Assembly (NCBI RefSeq): GCF_030646615.1
Contig: NZ_JAUSLG010000038.1
Coordinates: 62,001-126,000, forward strand
Source of the DNA: Phenylobacterium sp.
GTDB lineage: Bacteria; Pseudomonadota; Alphaproteobacteria; Caulobacterales; Caulobacteraceae
Direction of reading: 5' to 3'
DNA length: 64,000 nt
Position numbers and translations under genes: made by a program. Shown in pieces: positions 44,959 to 54,052 of the stretch (within the stretch, counting starts at the first letter, position 1; each line of letters starts with the position of its first letter). Below the pieces are notes generated by a model, which was not told the origin of the DNA, made no database searches, and was given only the letters and a program-made list of their open reading frames with translations.

Positions 44959-47070
44959 CTATTTCGCGCCGGCCGCGACCTTGGGCGGTGTCGCCCCCTT
45001 GCGGGCCTCGGTCAGCACATAGGCGCGGATGTTCTCGGCGTCGACGTCCGACAGGTAGCGCGAGAAGCCGACCATGCCCCGGGAGGCGAGCGCCCCATAG
45101 AGCACCACCGAGGACCAGTTCTCGTCTGAGAGCAGCATCTGCGAGCGCTTCAGGTCCGGCAGGTAGCGGCCCGAGGCGTTGGCGCCGTGGCAGACCTGGC
45201 AGTACTGCTGGAAGCTGGCGAAGCCCGCCGTCGCATTCCCCCGTGAGCTCACCCCCGTCAGGTCCAGCGGCTCGACCTGTGGCAGGTCATAGGCCGGCGC
45301 GGTCGCCGCGCCCCCGAGCTTGAAGACCAGAAGCCGGCCGGGCAGGCGCGAGCGGTCGGGCAGCAGGGCCGGCGAGGACAGGGCGCCGGCCCCGCCATAG
45401 CCCACCATCAGGGCCACATACTGCTCGCCGTCGATCTCATAAGTGGACGGCGGGGCGATCACCCCGTTCACCGTCTCATAGGACCAGAGCTTGGCGCCGG
45501 TGGCCGCGTCATAGGCCGAGAAGGTCCCCTCGGCGGCGCCTTGGAAGACCAGGCCTCCGGCCGTGGTCAGGACGCCCGCATTCCAGAAGAAGGGATGCTC
45601 GACGGTCCAGCGCGCCTTCTGGGCCACCGGGTCCCAGGCGATCAGCTGGCCCTTCACCATGGCCTTCAGCCCCGCCAGCTGGGCGGCGTCATCGGGCAGG
45701 GCGTTGGCCAGGAAGTCCGTGCCGACATTCCAGGCGCCGGGCTGATGGCGGTAGCCGGCCTCGTTCACATAGGCGAAGGGCACGACCTGAGCCGGGATAT
45801 AGACCAGCCCCGTCTGCGGATTGAACGCCATGGGGTGCCAGTTGTGCGCCCCGAACGGCGCGGGGATCTGCAGGGAGGGGGCGTCGCGATAGCGGGCGCC
45901 CGGCGCCTCGATGGGTCGGCCGGTGGCCTTGTCGACGCCGGTGGCCCAGGTGATCGGCACATAGGGTTCGGCCGAGATCAGCTCGCCGGTCGCCCGGTCC
46001 AGCACATAGAAGAAGCCGTTCTTGGGCGCCTGCATCAGCACCTGGCGCGTCTGGCCCTCGATGGTCAGGTCCGACAGGATGATGTGCTGGGTGGCCGTAT
46101 AGTCCCAGCTCTCGCCCGGCGTGGTCTGATAGTGCCAGACGTACTGGCCGGTGTCGGGCTTCAGGGCGAGGATGGACGAGACAAACAGGTTGTCGCCCTT
46201 GCCGTCCGAGCGCTTCCCGTGGTTCCAGGGCGTGCCGTTGCCGACCCCCACATAGAGGAGGTCGAGCTTGGGGTCATAGGCCATGGCGTCCCAGACCGTG
46301 GCGCCGCCGCCGGTGGCCTTCCAGCCCTCGCCAAACCAGGTGCCGGCCGCCTTCTCCGCCAGGATGGCGTCCGAAGCCGCCCCGTCGGGCTGGCCATCGG
46401 GATTGGGGGCGGTGAAGAAGCGCCAGATCAGGGCCCCGGTTTCGGCGTCATAGGCCGACAGATAGCCGCGCACCCCGTATTCCGCGCCGCCATTGCCGAT
46501 CAGCACCTTGCCCTTGATGACCCGCGGCGCGCCGGTGATGGTGTAGGGCTTGGCGGTATCGGTGGTCTGGACCGACCAGGCCTCGGCGCCGGTGTCGGCG
46601 TCGAGCGCGATCAGGCGACCGTCGAGGGCGCCCACATAGACCTTGCCGCCCCAGACCGCGACCCCACGATTGACCACGTCGCAGCAGGCGTCGAAGGCCT
46701 TTTCGCCGGCGACCTTGGGGTCATAGGACCATTTCAGCGCACCCGTGGCGGCGTCAAAGGCGTAGACCTTGGACCAGGCCGTGGTGGTGTAGAGCACCCC
46801 GTCCTTGACGATGGGGGTCGCCTCCTGGCCGCGGTCGGTGTCGAATTCGTAGGACCAGGCCAAGCCCAGCTCGCGCACCGACTCGGTGTTGATCTGGGTC
46901 AGCGGGCTGAACCGCTGCTCTGAATAGGACCGGCCATAGGACAGCCACTCGGCGTTGGTCTCGGCGGCCTCGAGCCGCGCCTGATCGACGTCCCGAGGGC
47001 CGGCCGCCTCCTGGCAGGCGCTGAGCAGACCCACGCAGGCGAGCGCGATCAGGGTGAACTTGAATGTCAT
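44959..47070 (-). CDS. PQQ-dependent quinohaemoprotein dehydrogenase (alcohol type)
   Basis: This 703-residue periplasmic dehydrogenase has a lipoprotein-like signal (LIALACVGLLSACQE), an eight-blade PQQ propeller (about 40-580), and a C-terminal cytochrome c domain with one CQVCH haem motif. The vicinal disulfide pair is in KAFDACCDVVNRG, and the family's Trp-docking repeats (DADTGAEAW, DAATGALKW, DAATGAKLW) are visible. It oxidises alcohols or similar substrates and passes electrons via haem c to the chain. PQQ synthesis genes are not in the window. It is convergent with rocD and divergent from tacA by 244 bases. Confidence 0.93.
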   Translation of the reverse strand: MTFKFTLIALACVGLLSACQEAAGPRDVDQARLEAAETNAEWLSYGRSYSEQRFSPLTQINTESVRELGLAWSYEFDTDRGQEATPIVKDGVLYTTTAWSKVYAFDAATGALKWSYDPKVAGEKAFDACCDVVNRGVAVWGGKVYVGALDGRLIALDADTGAEAWSVQTTDTAKPYTITGAPRVIKGKVLIGNGGAEYGVRGYLSAYDAETGALIWRFFTAPNPDGQPDGAASDAILAEKAAGTWFGEGWKATGGGATVWDAMAYDPKLDLLYVGVGNGTPWNHGKRSDGKGDNLFVSSILALKPDTGQYVWHYQTTPGESWDYTATQHIILSDLTIEGQTRQVLMQAPKNGFFYVLDRATGELISAEPYVPITWATGVDKATGRPIEAPGARYRDAPSLQIPAPFGAHNWHPMAFNPQTGLVYIPAQVVPFAYVNEAGYRHQPGAWNVGTDFLANALPDDAAQLAGLKAMVKGQLIAWDPVAQKARWTVEHPFFWNAGVLTTAGGLVFQGAAEGTFSAYDAATGAKLWSYETVNGVIAPPSTYEIDGEQYVALMVGYGGAGALSSPALLPDRSRLPGRLLVFKLGGAATAPAYDLPQVEPLDLTGVSSRGNATAGFASFQQYCQVCHGANASGRYLPDLKRSQMLLSDENWSSVVLYGALASRGMVGFSRYLSDVDAENIRAYVLTEARKGATPPKVAAGAK

Positions 47071-47314
47071 GTCGGCCCTCCCCGGCCTGGCCGCGTCTCC
47101 GGCCTTCAGGCTTCACTATGGCGCGCTCTCGACCTCAGGCAATCCCGCAGCCGATCTTGGTCGGCCAGGGCCCGCCTCCGGCCAGGATCAAGGCTCGCCC
47201 GTTAACCCCTGACTCAGGTCTGCGAAACCCCGCCTTTACCGGCGACCTGTATCAATCCGCGACAAGTGAGCCCCGCCCGAAGAGGTGGGCGTCCAGTACA
47301 GGTGGTGTCTTCAG

Positions 47315-48814
47315 ATGACCAAAACGGTCCTTGTCGTCGATGATGATCCGACCCAGCGCAGGCTGATCCAGGCCGTGCTGGAGCGGGAAGGCTTCGCCGT
47401 GGCCCACGCCGAATCCGGCGACGCGGCCATCGAGCACCTGATGGCCGGCGCCAAGGTCGATCTGATCCTGCTGGACCTGGTCATGCCCAGGCTCTCGGGC
47501 CAGGACGCCCTGAAGGAGATGCGCGCCCGCGGCTTCCACCAGCCGGTGATCGTGGTCACCGCCCAGGGCAGCATCGACACCGTCGTCCTGGCCATGCAGG
47601 CGGGCGCCGGCGATTTCTTCGTCAAGCCGGCCAGCCCCGAGCGGATCATGGTCTCGATCCGCAACGCCCTGTCCATGGGCGACCTGCGCGGCGAGGTGGA
47701 TCGCCTGAAGAAGCACAAGACCGGCCGCTTCACCTTCGCCGACATGGTCGGCGGCTCCGCGCCGATGACGCTCGTCAAGCGCATGGGCGAGCGGGCGGCC
47801 AAGTCGACCATTCCGATCCTGATCACCGGCGAGAGCGGCGTTGGCAAGGAGGTCATCGCCCGCGCCCTGCACGGATCGTCGGATCGCTCGGGCAAGGCCT
47901 TTGTCGCCGTCAACTGCGGCGCCCTGCCCGAGAACCTGGTGGAATCCATCCTGTTCGGCCACGAGAAGGGCAGCTTCACCGGCGCCACGGACAAGCACCT
48001 GGGCAAGTTCCAGGAGGCCAATGGCGGCACCCTGTTCCTCGACGAGGTGGGGGAGCTGCCGCTGGACATGCAGGTCAAGCTGCTGCGGGCCCTGCAGGAG
48101 AGTGAGATCGATCCGGTGGGGTCCAAGCGCTCGGTGAAGGTCGATGTGCGCATCGTCTCGGCCACCAATCGCGACCTGTCGCTCGCCGTGGCCGAGGGCC
48201 GGTTCCGCGAGGACCTCTTCTATCGGCTCAACGTCTTCCCCATCGAGGCTCCGGCCCTGCGCACGCGCAAGGACGACATCCCGGCCCTGGTCGAGCACTT
48301 CATCCGCCGCTTCAATGTGGAGGAGGGCAAGAAGGTGGTCGGCTGCGCGCCCGAAACCCTGCAGCACCTGCTGGCCTTCGACTGGCCCGGCAATGTCCGG
48401 CAACTGGAGAATGCGGTCTATCGGGCCATCGTCCTGTCGGACTCGCCCTATCTGCAGCCCTTCGACTTCCCCGCCATCTCCGGGATGGTGGCTCCGCCGC
48501 CAGAGGTCGCCTCGGCTCCGGCCGCCCAGGTCCCGTCGTCGAGCCCCATTTCGCCGGACGCCGCCCGGGAGCTGATGGCCGAGCTGCCCAAGGACGCCCC
48601 GGTGCGCATCCTCGACGAGCGCGGCCACCTGCGCACGCTCGAGGATATCGAGCGCGACCTGATCCAGCTGGCCATCGAAATCTATGCCGGCCACATGAGC
48701 GAGGTGGCGAGGCGCCTAGGCATCGGCCGCTCCACCCTCTACCGCAAGGTCCGCGAACAGGGCCTGGACGGGGTGATCGGCGGCGCCGACGACGGTGAGA
48801 CCGAAGCGGCCTGA
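47315..48814 (+). CDS. tacA: sigma-54-dependent response regulator, TacA-like
   Basis: The 499-residue NtrC-type regulator has a receiver domain (phospho-acceptor Asp54 in LILLDLVMP), an AAA+ domain (Walker [16 protein letters not shown], loop GSFTGA, Walker [14 protein letters not shown]) and a Fis helix-turn-helix ([20 protein letters not shown]). The loop has GSFTGA rather than the usual GAFTGA, but keeps the Phe that contacts sigma-54. The start is ATG 47315. In Caulobacter crescentus TacA (phosphorylated by ShpA, activating stalk genes) and gapR are close neighbours, and the same gene order here supports TacA, though sequence identity alone is not proof. A half-site TTAACC lies about 110 bases upstream. 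Confidence 0.78.
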   Translation: MTKTVLVVDDDPTQRRLIQAVLEREGFAVAHAESGDAAIEHLMAGAKVDLILLDLVMPRLSGQDALKEMRARGFHQPVIVVTAQGSIDTVVLAMQAGAGDFFVKPASPERIMVSIRNALSMGDLRGEVDRLKKHKTGRFTFADMVGGSAPMTLVKRMGERAAKSTIPILITGESGVGKEVIARALHGSSDRSGKAFVAVNCGALPENLVESILFGHEKGSFTGATDKHLGKFQEANGGTLFLDEVGELPLDMQVKLLRALQESEIDPVGSKRSVKVDVRIVSATNRDLSLAVAEGRFREDLFYRLNVFPIEAPALRTRKDDIPALVEHFIRRFNVEEGKKVVGCAPETLQHLLAFDWPGNVRQLENAVYRAIVLSDSPYLQPFDFPAISGMVAPPPEVASAPAAQVPSSSPISPDAARELMAELPKDAPVRILDERGHLRTLEDIERDLIQLAIEIYAGHMSEVARRLGIGRSTLYRKVREQGLDGVIGGADDGETEAA

Positions 48815-48828
48815 GGGCGCCATCCAAG

Positions 48829-48936
48829 CGCGTCAGCGCAAGATAAATAGGGGACACAAAGGACACGAAGAAGGCGCGAAGGGCACGAAGAGGCCTTGGT
48901 GTCCTTCGTGTCCCATCTTCATTGCGCCTGCGGCGC
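48829..48936. repeat. palindromic intergenic repeat, copy A
   Basis: GGGACACAAAGGACAC (48851-48866) and GTGTCCTTCGTGTCCC (48899-48914) form an inverted repeat with one mismatch and a 32-base loop of GAAGG-type units. GCGCCTGCGGCGC (48924-48936) follows 9 bases later. GCGCGTCAGCGC precedes it. The same order of parts recurs at 50262-50377, so it is a dispersed element. It fills the gap between tacA and the small 48952 gene. Confidence 0.75.
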
Positions 48937-48951
48937 CGAAAACTGCAGGCC

Positions 48952-49266
48952 CTAGTCCTCGACCTCGCGCGGTTTGCGGCCGAAGCCGCGGCGGGCCATG
49001 GGCTTCTTCTCGCCCTTGGCCTTGGCCGAGATTTCCTTGAGCTTGCGGTGCTGCAGGGCCGAAAGCGCCTGGCCCGGCGCGCCCTTTTCGGGATCGCCGA
49101 AGGCCCGGCCATAGGTCTTCACCCGGTCCTCCACCGAACCCAGGAACTCGCCCTCCCATTCGGAGAGCTCCACGCCGGTGCGCACGGCCTCACGCTGAAC
49201 ACGCTTGAGCGCGTTCAGCGCGGCCCGCTTGGCCTGGGCCCTGGGATCTGGCGCCTTACGCTTCAA
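48952..49266 (-). CDS. small basic protein encoded after gapR
   Basis: The 104-residue frame starts with TTG 49266, which overlaps the gapR stop codon (TTGA). A GGAG lies 4 bases before it, so translation coupled to gapR is plausible. The sequence is basic and helical ([46 protein letters not shown]), ending [19 protein letters not shown] do not recognise a named domain. Association with gapR suggests a nucleic-acid or chromosome role, but this is an inference. A repeat follows its end. Confidence 0.6.
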   Translation of the reverse strand: MKRKAPDPRAQAKRAALNALKRVQREAVRTGVELSEWEGEFLGSVEDRVKTYGRAFGDPEKGAPGQALSALQHRKLKEISAKAKGEKKPMARRGFGRKPREVED

Positions 49267-49529
49267 ATCTCTCCGAGCGCCGAGAGATAGAGGTCGAGGA
49301 TGGCCTCTTCCTCCTGCCGCTTGGCGCGGTCCTGTTTGCGCAGGCGGACCACCTTGCGCAGCACCTTGACGTCGAAGCCGTTGCCCTTGGCCTCGGCGAA
49401 GACTTCCTTGATCTGCTCGGCGATCTCGGACTTTTCCAGCTCCAGGCGCTCGATGCGCTCGATGATGCTCTTCAGCTGCCCCTGGGCGGTGGTGTTCAGA
49501 ATGTCGATGTGGGCGCTGTCGTCAGCCAT
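49263..49529 (-). CDS. gapR: nucleoid-associated protein GapR (DUF2312)
   Basis: GapR (88 residues) is an essential DNA-binding protein of alphaproteobacteria that accumulates on over-twisted, AT-rich DNA ahead of replication and transcription. The protein is a two-part coiled coil: [68 protein letters not shown]. The length and the C-terminal LYLSALG match GapR/DUF2312 (UPF0335). Start ATG 49529. A TTG-started gene overlaps its end. It is divergent from folE by 137 bases. Confidence 0.93.
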   Translation of the reverse strand: MADDSAHIDILNTTAQGQLKSIIERIERLELEKSEIAEQIKEVFAEAKGNGFDVKVLRKVVRLRKQDRAKRQEEEAILDLYLSALGEI

Positions 49530-49666
49530 GGAAACGCGTCTTCCGAGTCGAGGGTGGTTTGAAGCGCCGGACCCTACCTCGCATCGTCGCCGAACGAAAT
49601 CCGTCTGGAGGTCACAGGCTGAACTCCCCTAGGGTTGTCGCTCGTCATTCGCCAGCGGAGGCCGCC

Positions 49667-50254
49667 ATGACCGACACCCCACGCCACCGACCCACCAAGG
49701 AAGAGGCCGAGGCCGCCGTGCGCACCCTCATCGAGTGGGCCGGGGACGATCCCGACCGGGAGGGCCTGACCGAGACGCCGGGCCGCGTCACCCGCTCCTA
49801 TCGCGAGCTGTTCGCCGGCTATGAGACCGACCCGCGGGAGTATCTGGAGCGCACCTTCGAGGAGGTCGGCGGCTATGACGAGATGGTCGTGCTGCGTGAC
49901 ATCCGGGTGGTCAGCTTCTGCGAGCATCACATGCTGCCGGTGATCGGCCGGGCCCATGTGGGCTATCTGCCCACCAACCGGGTGGTCGGCATCTCCAAGC
50001 TCGCCCGGGTGGTCCATGGCTTCGCCCGTCGGCTGCAGATCCAGGAGAAGCTCACCGCCGAGATCGCCGGCGCCATCCAGGACATCCTGCGCCCCAAGGG
50101 AGTGGGCGTGCTGATCGAGGCCGAGCACTCCTGCATGACCATGCGCGGGGTGAATACGCCCGGCTCGACGCTCACCACCTCGACCCTGCTGGGCGAACTG
50201 CGCGACGACCCCCGCACCCGCCAGGAATTCCTGGAGCTGGTCCGCGGCCGGTGA
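49667..50254 (+). CDS. folE: GTP cyclohydrolase I
   Basis: FolE (195 residues) converts GTP to dihydroneopterin triphosphate, the first step of folate synthesis. Zinc ligands are in [22 protein letters not shown] and in [43 protein letters not shown] is the conserved N-terminal region and [20 protein letters not shown] the helix beside the active site. The start ATG 49667 was chosen because the family begins close to it. It stands alone, divergent from gapR, with a repeat element after its stop. Confidence 0.96.
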   Translation: MTDTPRHRPTKEEAEAAVRTLIEWAGDDPDREGLTETPGRVTRSYRELFAGYETDPREYLERTFEEVGGYDEMVVLRDIRVVSFCEHHMLPVIGRAHVGYLPTNRVVGISKLARVVHGFARRLQIQEKLTAEIAGAIQDILRPKGVGVLIEAEHSCMTMRGVNTPGSTLTTSTLLGELRDDPRTRQEFLELVRGR

Positions 50255-50261
50255 GGCGCGG

Positions 50262-50377
50262 CGCGCAGCGCGACAAAGATGAACCACGAAGGACACAAAG
50301 GGCGCGAAGGCTCAGCACCGCCGCCCCTTTGTGGTCTTCGTGTCCTTCGTGGTTGAACAGGAAGGCGCCTGCGGCGC
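50262..50377. repeat. palindromic intergenic repeat, copy B
   Basis: AACCACGAAGGACAC (50282-50296) and GTGTCCTTCGTGGTT (50340-50354) pair perfectly over 15 bases. CACAAAGGG and CCCTTTGTG form a second, alternative inner stem. GCGCCTGCGGCGC (50365-50377) follows, as in copy A. It lies between folE and the convergent HAD gene and may act as a terminator for both. The upstream part (GGCGCGCAGCGCG) also resembles copy A. Confidence 0.75.
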
Positions 50378-50386
50378 GCCAGGTCT

Positions 50387-50989
50387 CTAAAGGAGGCCGT
50401 GGGCCTCGAGGGCGGGGCGCAGGGCCGCCGGGTCGGTGAAGTGGTGGGTGTTCAGGCCAAAGGCCTTGGCCGCGGCGATATTGGCCGCGCTGTCGTCCAC
50501 GAACAGGATGTCGCCGGCCGCATGGCCGAACCGCTCGCAGGCGATGGCGTAGATGCGCGGGTCGGGCTTGATCAGCTTCTCTTCGGCCGAGACCACATAG
50601 CCCTCCAGGCGGGCAAAGGCCGGGCTCATGGCGATGACCCCGTCAAACACCTCATGGGACATGTTGGTCAGGCCAAACTGCGGCACGCCGGCCGCGTGCA
50701 GGGCCTCGATGGCGTCTTCGGTCTCGGCGATGGTTCCGGAAAACATCTCCCACCACCGCGCCTCCCAGGCGAGGATCTGCGCCGCGTATTCCGGGAAGCG
50801 CGCGACCAGGGCCTTGCGGTTGTCTTCGAAGGTGACGCCCAGGTCGTGGTTCACATGCCAGACCATGGTGCAGACATGCGAAAGGAACCGGTCGCGTTCG
50901 ACCGGCTCCGGAAAGATTTTGGAATAGAGCGTCTTCGGGTCCCAGCGGACCACGACATTGCCGATATCCCAGAGGACCGCCTTGGCCAT
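50387..50989 (-). CDS. HAD-superfamily phosphatase
   Basis: This 200-residue HAD-IA hydrolase starts AVLWDIGNVVVRWDP; the nucleophile Asp is present while the second position is Gly, as in YihX-like glucose-1-phosphate phosphatases. FGLTNMSHEVFDGV is motif II and EEKLIKPDPRIYAIACERFG is motif III; DILFVDDSAANIAAAKAFG is motif IV. It is likely cytoplasmic. The ribosomal protein L36 gene ends 19 bases upstream on the same strand. The exact substrate is not predictable. Confidence 0.88.
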   Translation of the reverse strand: MAKAVLWDIGNVVVRWDPKTLYSKIFPEPVERDRFLSHVCTMVWHVNHDLGVTFEDNRKALVARFPEYAAQILAWEARWWEMFSGTIAETEDAIEALHAAGVPQFGLTNMSHEVFDGVIAMSPAFARLEGYVVSAEEKLIKPDPRIYAIACERFGHAAGDILFVDDSAANIAAAKAFGLNTHHFTDPAALRPALEAHGLL

Positions 50990-51008
50990 CTCCGGGAGCC
51001 GGCCGCGC

Positions 51009-51134
51009 TTAGCCCTGCTTGGCTTTGAAGCGCGGGTCCGTCTTGTTGATGACGTAGACCACGCCCTTGCGGCGAACGAGCTTGCAGTCGCGGTGACGCG
51101 TCTTCAGCGACTTCAGCGAGCTTCTGACCTTCAT
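51009..51134 (-). CDS. rpmJ: 50S ribosomal protein L36, zinc-free form
   Basis: This gene is too short for the ORF track. It encodes 41 residues: it begins [18 protein letters not shown] and continues with [23 protein letters not shown]. It matches ribosomal L36, but only one Cys remains, so the zinc ribbon seen in E. coli L36 is lost (the C- form common in alphaproteobacteria). It lies upstream of the HAD phosphatase on the same strand. The 195 bases between it and the next gene probably hold its promoter; nothing else was seen there. Confidence 0.92.
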   Translation of the reverse strand: MKVRSSLKSLKTRHRDCKLVRRKGVVYVINKTDPRFKAKQG

Positions 51135-51329
51135 GAGCTTGTCTTCGCGCGTCGCCGCGCGCCGTCTTCCAGAGGGTTACCAACAGAGCGGGCGCATATA
51201 CGGGGCGAGGCCTTGGGAGTCAACGGGGCGTCGCATCCGGGCCCTGCCGCCCCTGGTCTGGCTTGCGGCGCCGGCCCAAAGGCGCGAGGCTTCTCCCATA
51301 AGAATTAAGTCATGGGAGGATCATTCATT

Positions 51330-52145
51330 ATGTCTGCGACCATTAATCCGAACGGAACCCTGAAGGGCAAGACCGCCCTGGTCACCGGCGCCAGCCGCGG
51401 CATCGGCGAGGCCATCGCCGCGCGCCTGGCCATGGAAGGCGCCAAGGTCGTCGTCTCGGCCCGCACCGCCCAGGAGGGCGAGAGCCGCCTGCCCGGGACG
51501 CTCGCCCACACGGTCGAGCGCCTGAAGGCGGCCGGCGCCGAGGCCGTCCTGGTCAAGGCCGACCTCGCCCAGGCGTCTGAGCGCGAGCGGCTGGTCGAGG
51601 AGGCCGAAGCCGCCTTTGGCCCCATCGACATCCTGATCAACAACGCCGCCATCACTTATTTCATGCCGGTCCAGGACTTCACCGAGAAGCGCTTCAAGCT
51701 GATGATGGAGGTGCAGGTCTATGCGCCCTTCCATCTGGCCCAGCTGGTCATGCCCGGCATGCGCCAGAAGGGCTGGGGCTCGATCGTCAACATCTCCTCG
51801 CCGGCCGGCATCCATCCCAAACAGCCCTATTCCGGCGGCCGCGGCGGCACGGTCTATGGCCTGTGCAAGGCGGCCCTGGAGCGGTTCACGACAGGCCTGG
51901 CGTCCGAGGTCCAGGGCGACGGGATCGCGGTCAATGTGGTCTCGCCGGGCCTGGTCGACACCCCCGGCGTGGCGGTGCACGGCCTGATCAATGAGCAGAC
52001 CAAGGACCGGGTGCAGCCCATCGAGTTCATCGCCGAGGCCGTCTATCAGCTGGCCAAGGCCGATGCGAAATCCATGACCGGACGGGTGGACTATGCCGAG
52101 CCCCTGCTCAAGGAGCTGGGGATCAAGCCGTCCGAACTGGTCTGA
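51330..52145 (+). CDS. short-chain dehydrogenase/reductase
   Basis: This 271-residue SDR has the cofactor motif ALVTGASRGIGEAIAARL, DILINNAAITYF, an active-site Ser in IVNISSPAGIHP and the catalytic YGLCK. An Arg after the second strand (VVVSARTAQEG) suggests NADP preference. The start ATG 51330 (MSATINPNG) has GGGAGG ten bases upstream; the track start at 51312 is less likely. It ends 5 bases from the convergent apbE stop and has no other same-strand partner. The substrate is unknown. Confidence 0.88.
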   Translation: MSATINPNGTLKGKTALVTGASRGIGEAIAARLAMEGAKVVVSARTAQEGESRLPGTLAHTVERLKAAGAEAVLVKADLAQASERERLVEEAEAAFGPIDILINNAAITYFMPVQDFTEKRFKLMMEVQVYAPFHLAQLVMPGMRQKGWGSIVNISSPAGIHPKQPYSGGRGGTVYGLCKAALERFTTGLASEVQGDGIAVNVVSPGLVDTPGVAVHGLINEQTKDRVQPIEFIAEAVYQLAKADAKSMTGRVDYAEPLLKELGIKPSELV

Positions 52146-52150
52146 GGAAT

Positions 52151-53140
52151 CTAGTCTTCAAGGAGGGCCTGGAAGGCTGGCGAGAGCCGCTCTTCCAGGC
52201 CCTTTTTCGTGTGGATGAGGAAGCGGGCGGGGATGTCGTGGGCCGCGCAGAGCGCCAGGCCCTCGTCCGCCCCCGCCACCGACAGCAGGGTGCACCAGGC
52301 GTCGGCGACCATGGCCTGGGGGTGCAGCACGCTGACGCAGCCTACGCCGCTCTCGCTGGGCCGGCCGGTGCGGGGATCGAGGGTATGGGCGAGGCGCCGG
52401 CCCTCATGGATCATATAGCGGCGGTAGTCGCCCGAGGTGGCCACTGACAGGCCGCACAGGGCCAGCAGGATCGGCGTCTGGCTTTCGACCTCGCCCTCCA
52501 GCCGCTCCAGGGCCACCCACCAGGGCTGGCCGTCGGGCTTGAGCCCCTCGCCGCGCAACTCGCCGCCGACCTCCAGCAGGAAGTCACGCACCCCAAGACG
52601 CAGGAGCGCGCGGGCCGCCTCATCGACCCCGAACCCCTTGGCGACGCCTGACAGGTCCAGGCTAAGGCCCCCCGGCTGGCGCAGCCGGCGACCGACGGGA
52701 TCGAAGTCGAGTCGCGCCCAGCCGGCCCCAGCCAGGGCGTCGGCGACCATCTCGTCCGTCGGCGGCGTGGCCACCGGTCCCGGCGGCCCGAATCCCCAGA
52801 GATCCGTCAGGCGCCCGACCGTGGGGTCGAAGGCCCCCCGGCCCAGGGCCGCCATCCCCAGGGCGCAGGCCATCACCTGGGCGAAGCCTTGGGGCAGGTC
52901 CTGCCAGGCGCCGGCCGGGGCGCGGTTGAAGGCGCTGATATGGGAGGCCGGCTCCCAGGTGCTCATCTCCGCGACCACACGGTCCAGGCGGTCCTGGACC
53001 GTGCGGGCCAGGACCTGGGCGCCAAGGCCCGGCAGGGTGATCGCCCGGAGCGTCCAGGTCACGCCCATGGCGACGCCGGAGGCTTCCACCTCCAGCCCGC
53101 CGGCCTGGGGCGCCAGATCCTCAGGCAGGGTCAGGGGCAC
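52151..53140 (-). CDS. apbE: FAD:protein FMN transferase (ApbE)
   Basis: ApbE splits FAD and attaches FMN through a phosphoester bond to Thr/Ser of extracytoplasmic proteins. VEASGVAMGVTWTL at the N-terminus, EMSTWEPASHISAFNRA, then GLSLDLSGVAKGFGVDEAARALLRLGVRDFLLEVGGELRG and HTLDPRTGRPS and VLHPQAMVADAWCTLLSVAG are standard. The start is uncertain: GTG 53140 (329 residues), GTG 53170 or TTG 53194 (6 bases after the upstream gene). It is the last gene of the TonB-receptor operon, whose DUF2271 protein carries a fitting acceptor motif. No classical signal peptide is seen in the chosen start. Confidence 0.9.
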   Translation of the reverse strand: MPLTLPEDLAPQAGGLEVEASGVAMGVTWTLRAITLPGLGAQVLARTVQDRLDRVVAEMSTWEPASHISAFNRAPAGAWQDLPQGFAQVMACALGMAALGRGAFDPTVGRLTDLWGFGPPGPVATPPTDEMVADALAGAGWARLDFDPVGRRLRQPGGLSLDLSGVAKGFGVDEAARALLRLGVRDFLLEVGGELRGEGLKPDGQPWWVALERLEGEVESQTPILLALCGLSVATSGDYRRYMIHEGRRLAHTLDPRTGRPSESGVGCVSVLHPQAMVADAWCTLLSVAGADEGLALCAAHDIPARFLIHTKKGLEERLSPAFQALLED

Positions 53141-53199
53141 GGCGACCCGGTGTTCAGGGCCGGCGCGCACCGATGAGGGAGCCTGGGAAGCCAACCGGC

Positions 53200-54018
53200 C
53201 TATTCCGGCAGGACTTCCAGGGTGCCGACATAGACCGCCATGCGCTCGGCGCCCTCGATCGGGCTCTTGCCGCCCCGCACCTCGGCCTCCATCCAGTACA
53301 TGCCCGGCTCCGCCCAATTGATCTCCAGCAGGCCGTCGGCGGCGGTGGTGAGCTTCATCTCGCCCGGATCGTCGCGATAGCGGCCGGCGCCGCGGATTAC
53401 GGTGACCTCGACGCCCGGAGCCGGCTGACCGTCGAGCAGCAGGCGGAACTGCGCCGTCTCGCCAGCGAACAGGTCGTTGGGATGGGTGACCGGGGCCAGC
53501 TCCAGGCCCTTGCCGGTCGGCGCCAGGGCCTCGGTGGTGGGCTCGCCCACGGTGGCGAAGGTTTCGATACGGCGCTGGGAGTGGGTGATCTTGATGTCGG
53601 TGGCCTCGGCCGGGATGGCGGTGGGCAGATCAGCGGCCGCCCCGCGCCAGCGCTTCTGCTCGCCGGCCAGCTTGTAGGAGGCCATGACGCCATCGCCGAC
53701 GCTGGCGATGCGATAGGTGCCGGGCTTGGAAAGCTGGACATCGAAGGTCGAGCGATACTTGCCGGTCGCCGCATTCTGGTGGGGCACAGCGGCACCGTCA
53801 GGGCCGGTGATGACCAGGCCGTCCAGGCGCATGGGCACATGCTCGAAGACGAACAGGTCGTTGGACACCGCCGCATCGACGGTCACCCAGGGATCGGTCC
53901 CCGACAGCACGGTCATGGAGGGCAGCATCCACTGCCGGTGGGCCTGGGCGGCCATGGGGGCGGCCAGCATGGCGGTGAGCGCCGCAGCGGCGCAAAGAGG
54001 GCGAAGCAGGGTCTTCAT
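53200..54018 (-). CDS. DUF4198 periplasmic protein with predicted N-terminal His
   Basis: This 272-residue exported protein has a signal (MKTLLRPLCAAAALTAMLAAPMAAQA) followed by HRQWMLPSMTVLSG, so signal cleavage after AQA would leave a His at the mature N-terminus. DUF4198 proteins are beta-sandwich, related to nickel/cobalt-transport accessory proteins. Later segments include YRSTFDVQLSKPGTYRIASVGDG and LRADGLLEINWAEPGMYWMEAEVRGG-like strands. It is 34 bases from the DUF2271 gene and just upstream of apbE. The job in the system may be metal or ligand binding; this is inferred. Confidence 0.85.
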   Translation of the reverse strand: MKTLLRPLCAAAALTAMLAAPMAAQAHRQWMLPSMTVLSGTDPWVTVDAAVSNDLFVFEHVPMRLDGLVITGPDGAAVPHQNAATGKYRSTFDVQLSKPGTYRIASVGDGVMASYKLAGEQKRWRGAAADLPTAIPAEATDIKITHSQRRIETFATVGEPTTEALAPTGKGLELAPVTHPNDLFAGETAQFRLLLDGQPAPGVEVTVIRGAGRYRDDPGEMKLTTAADGLLEINWAEPGMYWMEAEVRGGKSPIEGAERMAVYVGTLEVLPE

Positions 54019-54052
54019 GGCGCGTCTCTCCGGAATTCTGTTGAAAGGGGGA

